From: Glutamicibacter sp. MNS18
Lineage (GTDB): Bacteria > Actinomycetota > Actinomycetes > Actinomycetales > Micrococcaceae
NCBI RefSeq assembly: GCF_026107515.2
Contig: NZ_JAPCHW010000005.1
Span: 248,001-312,000, forward strand
DNA: 64,000 nucleotides
Reading direction: 5' to 3'
Below the pieces are notes generated by a model. It was given only the letters and a program-made list of their open reading frames with translations, ran no database searches and had not been told where the DNA came from. A program made the position numbers and the translations under genes. Below are positions 52,548-62,190 of this stretch, in pieces (positions within the stretch are counted from its first letter, which is position 1; each line of letters begins with the position of its first letter).

Positions 52548-52689
52548 GGTTTCAGGGTGGAGAATTTGTCCGGGGTTGGGTGCAAGGTGGTGATTCGCCA
52601 CCTCGCCCCGGATGGAATGTCGCGAAGGCGGGACGCGCGTCGCCCGGGTGGCGGCCAAGCCGGGGATCCTCGCCCGCTGGTTCCCCTGC

Positions 52690-52741
52690 GGGGGAGTTGC
52701 GCCTGGCAGCACAACTCCCCCTGGCCGGATCGTCCAGGGGG
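52690..52741. terminator. Overlapping hairpins after the 2-hydroxyacid dehydrogenase gene
   Basis: GGGGGAGTTG (52690-52699) pairs with CAACTCCCCC (52712-52721). CCCCCTGG (52717-52724) pairs with CCAGGGGG (52734-52741). The two share bases 52717-52721, so only one can form at a time. Confidence 0.55.
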
Positions 52742-52750
52742 AGGGTGGGA

Positions 52751-53743
52751 TTACGAGACCGGGGTGATGAGCGTGCCGTCCTTGAGATAGGAACGCAGGT
52801 TCTCCAGGACCACGTTGGCCATATCGGCGCGGGTTTCCCTGGTTCCGCTGCCCAGGTGCGGTAGCAACACCACGTTATCCAGCTCCAGCAGGTCGGCGGG
52901 AACCTGCGGCTCGTGGGCGAAGACATCCAGCCCGGCCCCGGCGATGGTGTTCGATGCCAGGGCCGCCACCAACGCGGGCTCGTCGATGACACTGCCGCGG
53001 GCGATATTGACCACGAACCCCTCGGGGCCGACATTGCGCAGTACCGTGGCGTCAACCAGCCCGGCCGACTCCGGCCCGCCGGCCGCGGCGATCACCAGCA
53101 CATCGGTGTGCGCGGCCAGTTCCGCGGCGCTGGGATGGTAGGTGTAGGACACCCCGGGCTTGGCGTTGCGGTTGTGATAGTGGATGTCGCACCCGAAGGC
53201 CTCCAGGCGTGTGGCGATGGCCTGGCCGATCCGCCCGAGACCGAGGATGCCCACCTTCTTCCCGCTGGCCCGCGTGGTCAGGGCAAAGTTCTCGCCGCCG
53301 GCCCAGCTGCCCCGGCGTACGAATCGTTCGGCGGCCCCCAGGGAGCGCAGAGTCATCAGGTACAGGCCCAGCGCGGTATCGGCCACGCAGTCGGTGAGCA
53401 CATCGGGGGTATTGCTGATCGGGATGCCGCGCTCGGCGGCCTGGGCGACATCGGTGGCGTCATAACCGACACCGAAGTTGATGATGGCTTCCAGGTTCGG
53501 CAGTTGGCCCATCAGTGCGGTGTCCACGCCGATCTTGCCCGAGCAGACGGCCAGCCGGATCGTTGGCCCGTGCTCGGAGAGGAAGGCCTGCCGCTCGGCC
53601 GGGTCGCCTGGCAGCACCAGGGTACCGTAGTCCTCGGCCAGGACCCGGGTCACGGTCGGGTTGACCGGGCCCACACGCACGATCTGCCGGGCGCTGATGG
53701 GGTTCGTATTGCGTCGCGCGGACGCAGAGGTATCGGTGCTCAT
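52751..53743 (-). CDS. D-2-hydroxyacid dehydrogenase (hydroxypyruvate/glyoxylate reductase-like)
   Basis: 330 aa. The Rossmann motif is GILGLGRIGQ (near residue 165). The catalytic triad is complete: Arg in NIARGSVID, Glu in DVFAHEP and His in LLPHLGSGT. It resembles glyoxylate/hydroxypyruvate reductases. It is divergent from the ABC importer genes and lies next to the galactarate set, suggesting a role with small hydroxy acids. Confidence 0.88.
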   Translation of the reverse strand: MSTDTSASARRNTNPISARQIVRVGPVNPTVTRVLAEDYGTLVLPGDPAERQAFLSEHGPTIRLAVCSGKIGVDTALMGQLPNLEAIINFGVGYDATDVAQAAERGIPISNTPDVLTDCVADTALGLYLMTLRSLGAAERFVRRGSWAGGENFALTTRASGKKVGILGLGRIGQAIATRLEAFGCDIHYHNRNAKPGVSYTYHPSAAELAAHTDVLVIAAAGGPESAGLVDATVLRNVGPEGFVVNIARGSVIDEPALVAALASNTIAGAGLDVFAHEPQVPADLLELDNVVLLPHLGSGTRETRADMANVVLENLRSYLKDGTLITPVS

Positions 53744-54020
53744 ACCTGAATCGTAGGGAGGTTGATGGATTCACGTCCAACATGCAGATTGCATGGATCA
53801 ATGCCCTTGGGGTATGGGTTGCCCGTCTGCCGCGGAATGTAGCGGAAGTCACATTTGGTGTTGTTCCCCGCTCGTCCCCGAACGGTTTTCCGGCCGGTTC
53901 CACGCGTGCTTTTTCCCTTGACGCTGCCGGAGGCGAGGGAACAAGCTGTGGGATACATGACCTGGCCGGTATCCCTCCCGGCCCCCTTTGCACCCACTCG
54001 TCACTCCGGAGGAAACAACG

Positions 54021-55604
54021 ATGTCCAATCCACACACTCCCATCAAGCGCAGCCGCCGACTCTCGCTGGCCGTGGCCGTGACGGCTCTGGTCGGCACCAC
54101 CGCACTGGCCGGCTGCTCGGTCTCCAACTCCGAAAACGCCGGCGGTGACACGGCCTCCGGTGTGGGTGACACCCTGCGCATTGTGTTGCAACAGGAACCA
54201 CCCACCCTGGAAGCCTGCGAATCGAACCTGACCAGCACCGGGGTGGTCGTGCGTTCGACGATCACCGAACCGTTGATCGAACGCAACCCGACCACCGGCG
54301 AGCTGGAACCGAAACTTGCCACCGAATGGAGCAGCGAGGACGACACCACCTGGAGGCTGACACTGCGCGAAGGGGTGAAATTCCATGACGGCTCGGACTT
54401 CACGGCCGAGGATGCCGCGGCCACCATCGATCGCGCGGTGAACTCGGATCTCGGATGCAATGTCGAGGGCTATGTCTTCGGCGATGACGACCTGGAACTG
54501 AACGTGGTTGACGACTTCACCCTGGAAGTCACCGCACCCTCCGCGGATCCGATCCTGCCCTTGCGCCTGTCCTTCCTGGAGGTGGTTCCCGCCGAGACCT
54601 CCAGTACCGAAAAGGTGCGTGAACCCATCGGTACCGGCCCCTACCAGCTGGACGAATGGCAGGCCGGGCAACATATCAACGCCTCGGCCTTCGCCGACTA
54701 CTGGGGAGAAGCCCCGGCCTTCGAAAAGGCCAACTACCAGTGGCGATCCGAAGGCAGTGTCCGGGCCGCCATGATCACCTCCGGTGAGGCCGAGATCGCC
54801 ACCGGGCTGAGCCCGGAGGACAATATCGGGGATCTGGGGGTCTCCTACCCCAATAACGAAACCGTGGCCCTGCGCATGCACGCGGACACCGCGCCCTTCG
54901 ATGACATCCGGGTGCGCCAGGCCGTGAACTACGCCGTGGACCAGGAATCGATCGTCCAGGCACTGTATGGTGGCCGCGATCTGGCCGCCGCGCAGCTGGT
55001 TCCCGAGGGTATCGTGGGCCACGACGCGGACCTGCCGGTGTGGGACTACGATCCGGAAAAGGCCAAGGAACTGGTGGAGGAGGCCAAGGCCGACGGGGCC
55101 GATGTCACGGCGCCGATCAACCTGATCGTACGCACCGCCCAGTTCCCGAAGATCGAGGAACTGGCCCAGGTCATCCAGGAACAGCTGACCCAGGCCGGGC
55201 TGAACGTGAACCTGCAGATGCTGGAAACCAGCCAGCACCTGATCTACCAGGTGCGTCCGTTCCCCACCGATGACGATGGCGCGATCATGCTGATGATCCA
55301 GCACGGCAACCAGGCCGGTGACGCCGCATTCACCGTTGAGCAGTACATGACCACCACCGGGGCCCAGTCGGCCTTCGGCACCGAGGAACTGGACTCGATG
55401 ATCAAGGAGGCCTCGACCCTGACCGGGGACGAACGCCAGGCCGCCTACGAGGAGATCTTCGGTTACCAGAACGAGGAAGTCGTCCAGTTCGCCCACATCT
55501 CCCACCAGACCGGCATGCTCGGCATCTCCGCCGCTGTGGACTACGAGCCGAACTCGGCCTCGGGCGACGAACTGCGGTTGTCCGAAGTGACTCCGGCCCA
55601 GTAG
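54021..55604 (+). CDS. Peptide-type ABC transporter substrate-binding lipoprotein
   Basis: 527 aa from the ATG at 54021, preceded by GGAGGAA. The signal peptide ends in the lipobox LAGC (Cys near residue 32). SBP family 5, with LREGVKFHDGSDFTAEDAAA and RQAVNYAVDQESIVQALYGG. It delivers solute to the permeases that follow. Family members bind peptides, nickel complexes, oligosaccharides or opines; the neighbouring aldarate genes make a sugar-acid conjugate possible but unproven. Confidence 0.92.
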   Translation: MSNPHTPIKRSRRLSLAVAVTALVGTTALAGCSVSNSENAGGDTASGVGDTLRIVLQQEPPTLEACESNLTSTGVVVRSTITEPLIERNPTTGELEPKLATEWSSEDDTTWRLTLREGVKFHDGSDFTAEDAAATIDRAVNSDLGCNVEGYVFGDDDLELNVVDDFTLEVTAPSADPILPLRLSFLEVVPAETSSTEKVREPIGTGPYQLDEWQAGQHINASAFADYWGEAPAFEKANYQWRSEGSVRAAMITSGEAEIATGLSPEDNIGDLGVSYPNNETVALRMHADTAPFDDIRVRQAVNYAVDQESIVQALYGGRDLAAAQLVPEGIVGHDADLPVWDYDPEKAKELVEEAKADGADVTAPINLIVRTAQFPKIEELAQVIQEQLTQAGLNVNLQMLETSQHLIYQVRPFPTDDDGAIMLMIQHGNQAGDAAFTVEQYMTTTGAQSAFGTEELDSMIKEASTLTGDERQAAYEEIFGYQNEEVVQFAHISHQTGMLGISAAVDYEPNSASGDELRLSEVTPAQ

Positions 55605-55657
55605 ATCCGGCGCCGTGGAACCGATAATGACGATTCGAACCGAAAGCACACAGTCAC

Positions 55658-56665
55658 ATGCTTACCTACCTGCGTAAAAGGATCATCTCCTCCGCGCTGC
55701 CACTGGTAGTCGTGGTGGTCGGGGTCTTCGCCCTGGCCCGGCTGACCGGAAACCCCGCCAGCCTGTACCTGCCGCTGAACGCCACCGAGGCGATGCGCGA
55801 GGACTTCGTGGTGCGCAACGGCCTGGACCAGCCACTGTGGATCCAGATGGGCCGGTACTTCGGGGGCATCCTGCGCCTGGACTTCGGTACCTCGATGCGC
55901 ACCGGCCAGGATGCGGCTGACATGGCGTTACGCGCCTTCCCTGCCACCCTGCAGCTGGCGGGAATGACCATGGCCATCGCGATCGTGTTGGCGGTGTTTG
56001 TCGGTTCCGCCGCCGCGCTGAAGCCCAACGGGATCCTGGACCGTTTCGCCAGTTTCCTGTCCATGACCGCCGCCTCGATCCCCGACTTCTGGTTGGCGAT
56101 CGTGGGGATCTGGGTCTTCGCGATCACCCTGGGGTGGGTTCCCACCTCCGGGGTGGCCGGGGCCGCGGCCTGGGTGCTGCCGGTCGCCACCCTGGTCATG
56201 CGTCCCTTCGGGGCACTGGTCCAGGTGATCCGCGGGGCCATGGTCTCCTCGCTGTCCGAACCCTATATCAAGCTGGCCCGCTCCAAGGGGGCCACCCAGT
56301 ACCGGGTGGTCGGCTCCCACGCCCTGCGTAACGCCGCGGCCCCCGGACTGACCGTGGCAGGTGACCTGACGGTCGGGTTGGTCAACGGTGCGGTGGTGGT
56401 CGAGACCATCTTCGGCTGGCCGGGTATCGGCAAGCTGATGATCGATTCGATCCTGCAGCGTGACTTCGCGGTGCTGCAGGCCTGCGTGCTGCTGACCGCG
56501 GTGGCGATCTTCATCCTGAACATCCTGATCGACCTGGGATACGCCCTGCTCGATCCGCGGGTCCGCCCCAGTGCCGGGGCCCGCGGACGCCGCAGGGCGC
56601 GTAGCGCCCGGCGCGGGAACCCGACCGAAATCAAGGACCCGGCAGCCACCGGCGCCAGCGTGTAG
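55658..56665 (+). CDS. ABC transporter permease, DppB/OppB type
   Basis: 335 aa with about six helices, the DppB-like N-terminal segment and the EAA loop KGATQYRVVGSHALRNAAAPG (near residue 210). The C-terminal tail is unusually basic. It lies 53 bases after the binding protein. Confidence 0.9.
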   Translation: MLTYLRKRIISSALPLVVVVVGVFALARLTGNPASLYLPLNATEAMREDFVVRNGLDQPLWIQMGRYFGGILRLDFGTSMRTGQDAADMALRAFPATLQLAGMTMAIAIVLAVFVGSAAALKPNGILDRFASFLSMTAASIPDFWLAIVGIWVFAITLGWVPTSGVAGAAAWVLPVATLVMRPFGALVQVIRGAMVSSLSEPYIKLARSKGATQYRVVGSHALRNAAAPGLTVAGDLTVGLVNGAVVVETIFGWPGIGKLMIDSILQRDFAVLQACVLLTAVAIFILNILIDLGYALLDPRVRPSAGARGRRRARSARRGNPTEIKDPAATGASV

Positions 56666-56679
56666 CCAAGGGATAAACC

Positions 56680-57651
56680 ATGACACAGACACATTCCGGG
56701 ACTGCCTCCGCGCAGCCCAAACGTTCACGGGCCGAGCAGTTGGGCCGCCCCAGCATGTGGCGGATGCTGCTGCGTGACAGGTTCGCCACACTGGCCGCGC
56801 TGATCCTCACCTTCGTTACCCTCACCGCGGTCTTCGGGCCGGCACTGATGGGCGAACTGGCGACCAGGCAGGATTTGATGTTCATGAACAAGCCGCCCTT
56901 CGACCCGTCCAACGGCTGGGCCTACATCCTGGGCTCCGACTCGTTGGGGCGTTCCATGCTGGCGCGGATGGTGGTGGCCACCCGCACCACCCTGATGGTG
57001 GCGGTGCCCGCCGTGCTGTTGGCCATGGTCATCGGCTCGCTGTGGGGAGTATGGGCCGGATACCACCGGGGCCGGCGGGAGAATATCTCGATGCGCCTGG
57101 CCGACATCATCATGTCCTTCCCCTCGCTGCTGTTGGCCGTGGTGGTGCTGTACGTCTTCAGCCCCTCGGCCGCCAACATCGTGCTGATCCTGGCGATTAC
57201 CCGGATCCCGATCTACATGCGTACCGCGCGGGCCGAATCGGCCGAACTGCAATCACGCACCTTCGTGGATGCGGCGCGGACCTTCGGGACCAGGCCGAAC
57301 GCCATTATCGTGCGCCATGTCATCCCGGTGGTCACCCCGACCCTGCTGACCCTGGCCACCCTGGAATTCTGCTTCGTGATGCTGGCCGAATCCTCGCTGT
57401 CCTTCCTGGGCATCGGGATCCAGCCGCCGGATGTGTCGTGGGGGCTGATGGTCGCCCAGGGGCGGCAGTACCTGCAAACCGCCTGGTGGCTGTCCATCCT
57501 GCCCGGCCTGGCCATCGTGATCACCGCCGTGGCCGCGAACATGCTGGCCGCCTGGATGCGCATCGCCACCGATCCCTCACAGCGCTGGCGGCTGACCCTG
57601 GATAAGGCCACCACCAAGGCCTTCAAGAAAGTGATCAAGGACGCGAAATGA
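56680..57651 (+). CDS. ABC transporter permease, DppC/OppC type
   Basis: 323 aa. DppC hallmarks include YILGSDSLGRSMLARMVVATR (near residue 86) and an EAA loop DAARTFGTRPNAIIVRHVIP. A normal separate DppC, unlike the fused version at 11195. Its stop overlaps the following ATPase start. Confidence 0.9.
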   Translation: MTQTHSGTASAQPKRSRAEQLGRPSMWRMLLRDRFATLAALILTFVTLTAVFGPALMGELATRQDLMFMNKPPFDPSNGWAYILGSDSLGRSMLARMVVATRTTLMVAVPAVLLAMVIGSLWGVWAGYHRGRRENISMRLADIIMSFPSLLLAVVVLYVFSPSAANIVLILAITRIPIYMRTARAESAELQSRTFVDAARTFGTRPNAIIVRHVIPVVTPTLLTLATLEFCFVMLAESSLSFLGIGIQPPDVSWGLMVAQGRQYLQTAWWLSILPGLAIVITAVAANMLAAWMRIATDPSQRWRLTLDKATTKAFKKVIKDAK

Positions 57652-58715
57652 TGACACACCTGCTTGAACCGGATGTAGTGATGAACGACAGCGGCCAGAC
57701 GGTCCTGGAAGTGCGGGACCTCGATGTGGATATCCGGACCCCCAAGGGCACCGTGCGGGTGGTGCGCGGGGTGGGGTTCACCGCCCGCCGTGGGCAGACC
57801 CTGGCCCTGCTCGGTGAATCGGGGTGCGGCAAGTCGATGACCGCCAAGGCCATCGCCGGGTTGCTCGACCCGGTCGCCTCGGTGGCCGGCGGGCATGCCT
57901 TCCTGGACGGGAAGGACCTGAACACCATGTCGGCGCGGGAGCGCCGGGAGGTGGCCGGCCCGGGACTGGGAATCGTCTTCCAGGACGCGTTGACCGCCCT
58001 GAACCCCGTCTACACCATCGGCACCCAACTGGGGGAGGCCTTCCGTATCCACCGCGGGGCCAGCAGGAAACAGGCCAAGGCCGAGGCCATCGACCTGATG
58101 CGCCGGGTGGGGATCCCGGAGCCGGAAACCCGGGTGAATTCCTACCCGCACCAGTTCTCCGGCGGGATGCGCCAGCGCATCCTGATCGCCATGGCCGTGG
58201 CGCTCAGCCCGCGGCTACTGATCGCCGATGAACCGACCACCGCCCTGGATGTCACCGTGCAGGCACAGATCATGCAGCTGCTACGCAAGCTGCGATCCGA
58301 GGAGGATATGGCGGTGGTGCTGATCACCCACGACCTGTCGGTGGTGGCCGAGGAAGCCGATGACGTGTGTGTGATGTATGCGGGCAATGTGGTGGAGCAG
58401 GGAAGCGTGCGAACGGTCTTCGCCGAACCCACCCACCCGTACACCAAGGGCCTGCTGGAATCGGTGCCGGGGGATTCGGTGCGTGGCCAGGGCCTGTCAT
58501 CGATTCCCGGCAGCCCGCCGGAACTGAACAAGATCCCCGCCGGCTGCGTCTACCAGGACCGCTGCCCGCTGGTGGCACAGATCTGCCGGGATGAACGACC
58601 GCAGTTGCGACCCACCGGACCGCGACAGCGGGCAGCCTGCCATTTCGCCGAGCGGGTCGGGCAGGAAACGGTCAGCCAGACCGGTGTGGTGAGTGTCGAG
58701 GAGGAGAACCAGTGA
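57648..58715 (+). CDS. ABC transporter ATP-binding protein, DppD/OppD type
   Basis: 355 aa. Walker A is GESGCGKSM, the signature [14 protein letters not shown] and Walker [13 protein letters not shown]. The C-terminal oligopeptide-type tail has a cysteine-rich segment ([14 protein letters not shown]) expected to hold an Fe-S cluster or metal. The start overlaps the permease stop (ATGATG) and the stop overlaps the next gene. Confidence 0.92.
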   Translation: MMTHLLEPDVVMNDSGQTVLEVRDLDVDIRTPKGTVRVVRGVGFTARRGQTLALLGESGCGKSMTAKAIAGLLDPVASVAGGHAFLDGKDLNTMSARERREVAGPGLGIVFQDALTALNPVYTIGTQLGEAFRIHRGASRKQAKAEAIDLMRRVGIPEPETRVNSYPHQFSGGMRQRILIAMAVALSPRLLIADEPTTALDVTVQAQIMQLLRKLRSEEDMAVVLITHDLSVVAEEADDVCVMYAGNVVEQGSVRTVFAEPTHPYTKGLLESVPGDSVRGQGLSSIPGSPPELNKIPAGCVYQDRCPLVAQICRDERPQLRPTGPRQRAACHFAERVGQETVSQTGVVSVEEENQ

Positions 58716-59794
58716 ACACCCAGGAAACCGGTGCAGAGCCCGGCAACGTCCTTGAGGTCAAGGACCTGACCAAGACCTTCCATGTCTCGGCCGGGGCGGC
58801 GGGCACCAGGGAACTGCGTGCGCTGGACGGGATCAACCTGACGGTGCGCAAGGGCGAGACCCTGGGCCTGGTGGGCGAATCCGGGTGCGGCAAGTCCACG
58901 CTGGCCCGGACCCTGATGATGCTGGAACAACCGGATGCGGGCACGGTGCGTTTCGAGGGGCAGGACCCCTTCGGGCTGCGCGGCAGGGAACTGCTCAAGT
59001 GGCGCCGCCGGGTGCAGATGGTCTTCCAGGACCCCTTCGCGTCGCTGAACGCGCGGATGAGCGCCGGGCAGATCATCTCCGAGCCGTTTGCCACGCACAA
59101 GGACCTCTACAAGGGGGCGGCTGCCAAGGCCAGGCGCCTGAACGAGCTGCTTGAACTGGTCGGCATGCGCAGCTCCGATGCCGCGAAGTCGCCCCAGGAA
59201 TTTTCCGGCGGACAGCGCCAGCGTATCGGGATCGCCCGGGCGCTGGCCCTGGACCCGGACCTGATCATCCTGGACGAGCCGGTGTCGGCGCTGGATTTGT
59301 CGGTGCAGGCCCAGGTGCTGAACCTGCTCAACGACCTGCAACGGGAGCTGGGGGTGAGCTACATCTTCATCTCCCACGACCTGTCGGTGGTCCGGCATGT
59401 GACCGACCGGGTCGCGGTGATGTACCTGGGGCGGATCATCGAAACCGGGACCACCCGGGACGTCTTCGATCATCCCCTGCACCCGTACACCGCTTCGCTG
59501 ATGTCCGCCTCCCCGAAACTGGATCCGGCCAAACGCCCGGCCCAGCGGATCGTCCTGCAGGGCGAACTGCCCTCGCCACTGGATCCGCCCAGCGGCTGCC
59601 GGTTCCGCACCCGGTGCTGGAAGGCGCAGGCGATCTGCCGAACCGAGCGACCGGCCGCGCAAACCCGCGAGGAGGCGGGGCTGGTCTCCCTGGGGATGCC
59701 GGATGCAGGTCCGCCGCAGTTCCCGCACCAGACCGAATGCCATTTCCCGATCGCCTCGGCGGCCGAAGCCGGGCTCGTCCCGGCCGGGAACTGA
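58712..59794 (+). CDS. ABC transporter ATP-binding protein, DppF/OppF type
   Basis: 360 aa from the GTG at 58712, overlapping the previous stop. Walker A is GESGCGKST, the signature FSGGQRQRIGIARAL and Walker B LIILDEPVSALD. A cysteine-containing C-terminal tail (CRFRTRCWKAQAIC) is present. It completes a five-gene importer. Confidence 0.92.
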   Translation: MNTQETGAEPGNVLEVKDLTKTFHVSAGAAGTRELRALDGINLTVRKGETLGLVGESGCGKSTLARTLMMLEQPDAGTVRFEGQDPFGLRGRELLKWRRRVQMVFQDPFASLNARMSAGQIISEPFATHKDLYKGAAAKARRLNELLELVGMRSSDAAKSPQEFSGGQRQRIGIARALALDPDLIILDEPVSALDLSVQAQVLNLLNDLQRELGVSYIFISHDLSVVRHVTDRVAVMYLGRIIETGTTRDVFDHPLHPYTASLMSASPKLDPAKRPAQRIVLQGELPSPLDPPSGCRFRTRCWKAQAICRTERPAAQTREEAGLVSLGMPDAGPPQFPHQTECHFPIASAAEAGLVPAGN

Positions 59795-60210
59795 TCCGAA
59801 CCGCAGCGGAACCCTGCGGATCGCTGGGCCCCCTCACGGTGATGGAAACGGTCGCGCTGGCACGCCGCGGGGAACGGCACCGGGCCCGGGCGTCAGACGG
59901 ACCGCGGACGGGATGGCCGAACAGGCGGTGGCCGAGGCCTTCGCCGTGATCTTGCTGCTGCGGACCCGCCGCGGACCCGTTCGCCGCGGTGCTGCCGTAG
60001 TGCTTCCATTCGGCAGGCGGGCAGGGCCGGATCGGCGCCGGGCGGAGCGACCAGGGTACCCGTGGGGGCGCTGGTTGCCGGAGACACCGCCGTGTCCCTC
60101 CGTGCCCGTTGACTGCCCACCCTGGTCCAGGTACCGGAGTACGAATCCCTGGAGGCCGGCATCCGGCAGCCGGCACTTGTGGACGGCCCGCAGGCCGGTT
60201 TACTGGCGAG
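59795..60210. other. Intergenic stretch, possibly degenerate
   Basis: No convincing gene. A weak hairpin CCGCAG/CTGCGG (59801-59806 with 59814-59819) follows the ABC operon. Near 60050-60200 there are short plus-strand stop-free stretches interrupted by stops, which could be a decayed gene. I recognise no family. Confidence 0.3.
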
Positions 60211-60981
60211 CTATGTGAGCAGGTCCTGCAGGGCAATGGCGCTGGCCGGCAAGGGGGCGGAGCTGGCCAATGAGGCCAGATGCGTTTCTCCGGCATGAAT
60301 CCAGCACAGGAACAGCCGCTGCGGGCTGAGGCCGCCGGGCATATCCAGGGCATGCCACTGCCCGTCGGGGTCGGCCTGGCCGCCGGTACGGGACAGGACC
60401 GGGAGGGAGGCCGGTTCGATGCGCAGCCCGTTGCCGGTGGCCTTCAGCAGTGCCTCCTTGGCCGACCAGAGCGCCAGCCGGGTCCGATCGGGGAAGGGGT
60501 GGCGGGCCACCAGGTCGCGTTCGGCGGGGGAGAGGACCTGCTGGTCGAAGCCGGCAAAAACCCCCGGATGCTCCGGTTGCTCGCCTCGCTCGACATCCAG
60601 TCCCAGGGTGATGCCCCGAGGCCCGAATGCCGCGCCCACCAGTTCGCGGGTGCGTGACAGCGATATTGCGTATCCGTCGGTTTCCGGTTTGCCGTGGTCG
60701 CCCGGACCGCAGTCCAGGCAGGTGCGGGTGATCTGCACCCGGTCCGCGTGACCGGCATCCGCGAAGCGCAGGTGCGCGACCAGCAGGCGAACCAGTGCGC
60801 GGGAAGCCAGGAGCGCCTGGGCGTCATCCTTGTTCCTCAACTGGCCGGCGCGCTGCGCCTCGGGGCCCAGCAGGGCGTCGTAGCCGCCGAGGCCGTCCAC
60901 CACCCGCCCGACCTCGGCCGGGGTGGCCAGCACGTAGTGCAGTTCCCCGGCTGGGGCGGGAGTCGTCAGAGAAGCGTTCAC
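60211..60981 (-). CDS. 4'-phosphopantetheinyl transferase, Sfp type
   Basis: 256 aa. The family motifs are GLDVE (near residue 125, Mg2+ binding) and WSAKEALLKATG (near 172). It transfers phosphopantetheine from coenzyme A to carrier proteins of nonribosomal peptide, polyketide or fatty-acid synthases. It lies beside and divergent from a siderophore uptake operon, suggesting it may activate a siderophore synthetase encoded elsewhere; this link is inferred. Confidence 0.88.
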   Translation of the reverse strand: MNASLTTPAPAGELHYVLATPAEVGRVVDGLGGYDALLGPEAQRAGQLRNKDDAQALLASRALVRLLVAHLRFADAGHADRVQITRTCLDCGPGDHGKPETDGYAISLSRTRELVGAAFGPRGITLGLDVERGEQPEHPGVFAGFDQQVLSPAERDLVARHPFPDRTRLALWSAKEALLKATGNGLRIEPASLPVLSRTGGQADPDGQWHALDMPGGLSPQRLFLCWIHAGETHLASLASSAPLPASAIALQDLLT

Positions 60982-61062
60982 CCTGCCAATTCTAGGGAAG
61001 GTACGTCTGCTGCCGTCGGGAGCAACCCTACATTAAGCACGCGCCCGGGTAGCGTTTTCGAA

Positions 61063-61081
61063 GAAGGCAAGGCTATGCTAA
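61063..61081. promoter_or_regulatory. DtxR/IdeR-like iron box
   Basis: The 19-base site reads GAAGGCAAGGCTATGCTAA and matches 13 of 19 positions of the TTAGGTTAGGCTAACCTAA consensus. It lies between the PPTase and siderophore-binding genes, 65 bases before the latter's start. Confidence 0.6.
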
Positions 61082-61145
61082 GTTTTTCGGTGGTGCGATA
61101 CCGGCCGAAAACAACACTGGCACTCCAACACCTGAAGGCTGATCC

Positions 61146-62147
61146 ATGAAGATTTCTCCACGTTACCGTCTGGCGGCCGCCGTGCTGGCGCTGTCCCTGC
61201 TGGCCACCGGCTGCAGCGCCGGAGCCAACCCCACCGACGGCTCCGCCACGACGGGTGAACAGGCCCAGGGCGCCGAAGGCACCACCACCGTGGACACCGC
61301 ATTCGGTGAGGTGACGATCCCCACCCAGCCGTATCGCATCATCGCCCTGGAAGGCGGCACCGTAGCCAGCGTCGAGGCCGGGTTCGTTCCGGTCGCCACC
61401 GCCGGGGACGCCTTCGACGACTCCTTCGGTAACCCGAACGACTACGAATCGGTCGCCGAGTTGCCCATCATCCTCTCCCCGGACGGCTGGGACTACGAGC
61501 AGATCGTGGAACTGAAGCCGGATCTGATGATCGGCTTCGTGCGCGGCGGCGGTGACGAGTCCCAGGACCTGAGCGCCGAGAAGCAGGCCGAGTTCGACAA
61601 GCTCAACGCCATCGCCCCGACCGTGCTGATCCGTTCCAATGGCTCCGCCACGGTCCGCGACGCCTCCGTGCAGATGTCCGCCGCACTGGGTGCCGGCCAG
61701 GACGCGGAGGCCGCCAAGCAGGCCTACGAGGACAAGGTCGGCCAGGTCTCCACCGACTACGCCGATGCGCTGGCGGCCAATACCTTCGCCGCGGTCGACG
61801 CCTACGAGGATGTCACCGTCTACTCGAAGATCTCCTGGATCGGCAAGGTACTCGATGACCTCGGTGCCCCGGCCGCCAAGGTCGTGGCCTCAGAGGAGCA
61901 GGAGAACGGGGTGTTCCTTTCCTTCGAACAGCTCTCCGGGATCAACGACGCCACCGTGCTCTTCTACCCCGAATACCTCGACGGCGTCTCCGACGCCCAG
62001 GGCATCCTGGAAGGCCAGGCCACCTGGGGCGCACTGGATGTGGTCAAGGCCGGCAACACCTCCGGGCTGACCCACTTCTTCCCCGACAACTACGGGGCCG
62101 CTTTGCGCGTCGTGGAGCAGATCGAGGAAGTCCTCAAGGGGCTGTAG
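61146..62147 (+). CDS. Iron-siderophore ABC transporter substrate-binding lipoprotein
   Basis: 333 aa. The signal peptide ends in the lipobox ATGC (Cys near residue 23). The mature part shows the FepB/FecB fold (PYRIIALEGGTVASVEAGFVP; YEQIVELKPDLMIGF). It binds a ferric siderophore outside the membrane. It leads an operon behind a DtxR-like box, so iron starvation should induce it. Confidence 0.9.
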   Translation: MKISPRYRLAAAVLALSLLATGCSAGANPTDGSATTGEQAQGAEGTTTVDTAFGEVTIPTQPYRIIALEGGTVASVEAGFVPVATAGDAFDDSFGNPNDYESVAELPIILSPDGWDYEQIVELKPDLMIGFVRGGGDESQDLSAEKQAEFDKLNAIAPTVLIRSNGSATVRDASVQMSAALGAGQDAEAAKQAYEDKVGQVSTDYADALAANTFAAVDAYEDVTVYSKISWIGKVLDDLGAPAAKVVASEEQENGVFLSFEQLSGINDATVLFYPEYLDGVSDAQGILEGQATWGALDVVKAGNTSGLTHFFPDNYGAALRVVEQIEEVLKGL

Positions 62148-62190
62148 CCTCCTTCGCACGTCCACCCTCCAGAGGAAAGAACACACCCCC

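Noticed and set aside
53460-55649. 729-codon minus-strand frame opposite the ABC binding protein
   Set aside because: Antisense to a lipoprotein gene with a good ribosome site and family motifs, and it also overlaps the dehydrogenase gene.
59436-60353. 305-codon minus-strand frame after the ABC operon
   Set aside because: Arg/Pro/Ser-rich shadow frame that runs through the dppF-type gene and the PPTase.
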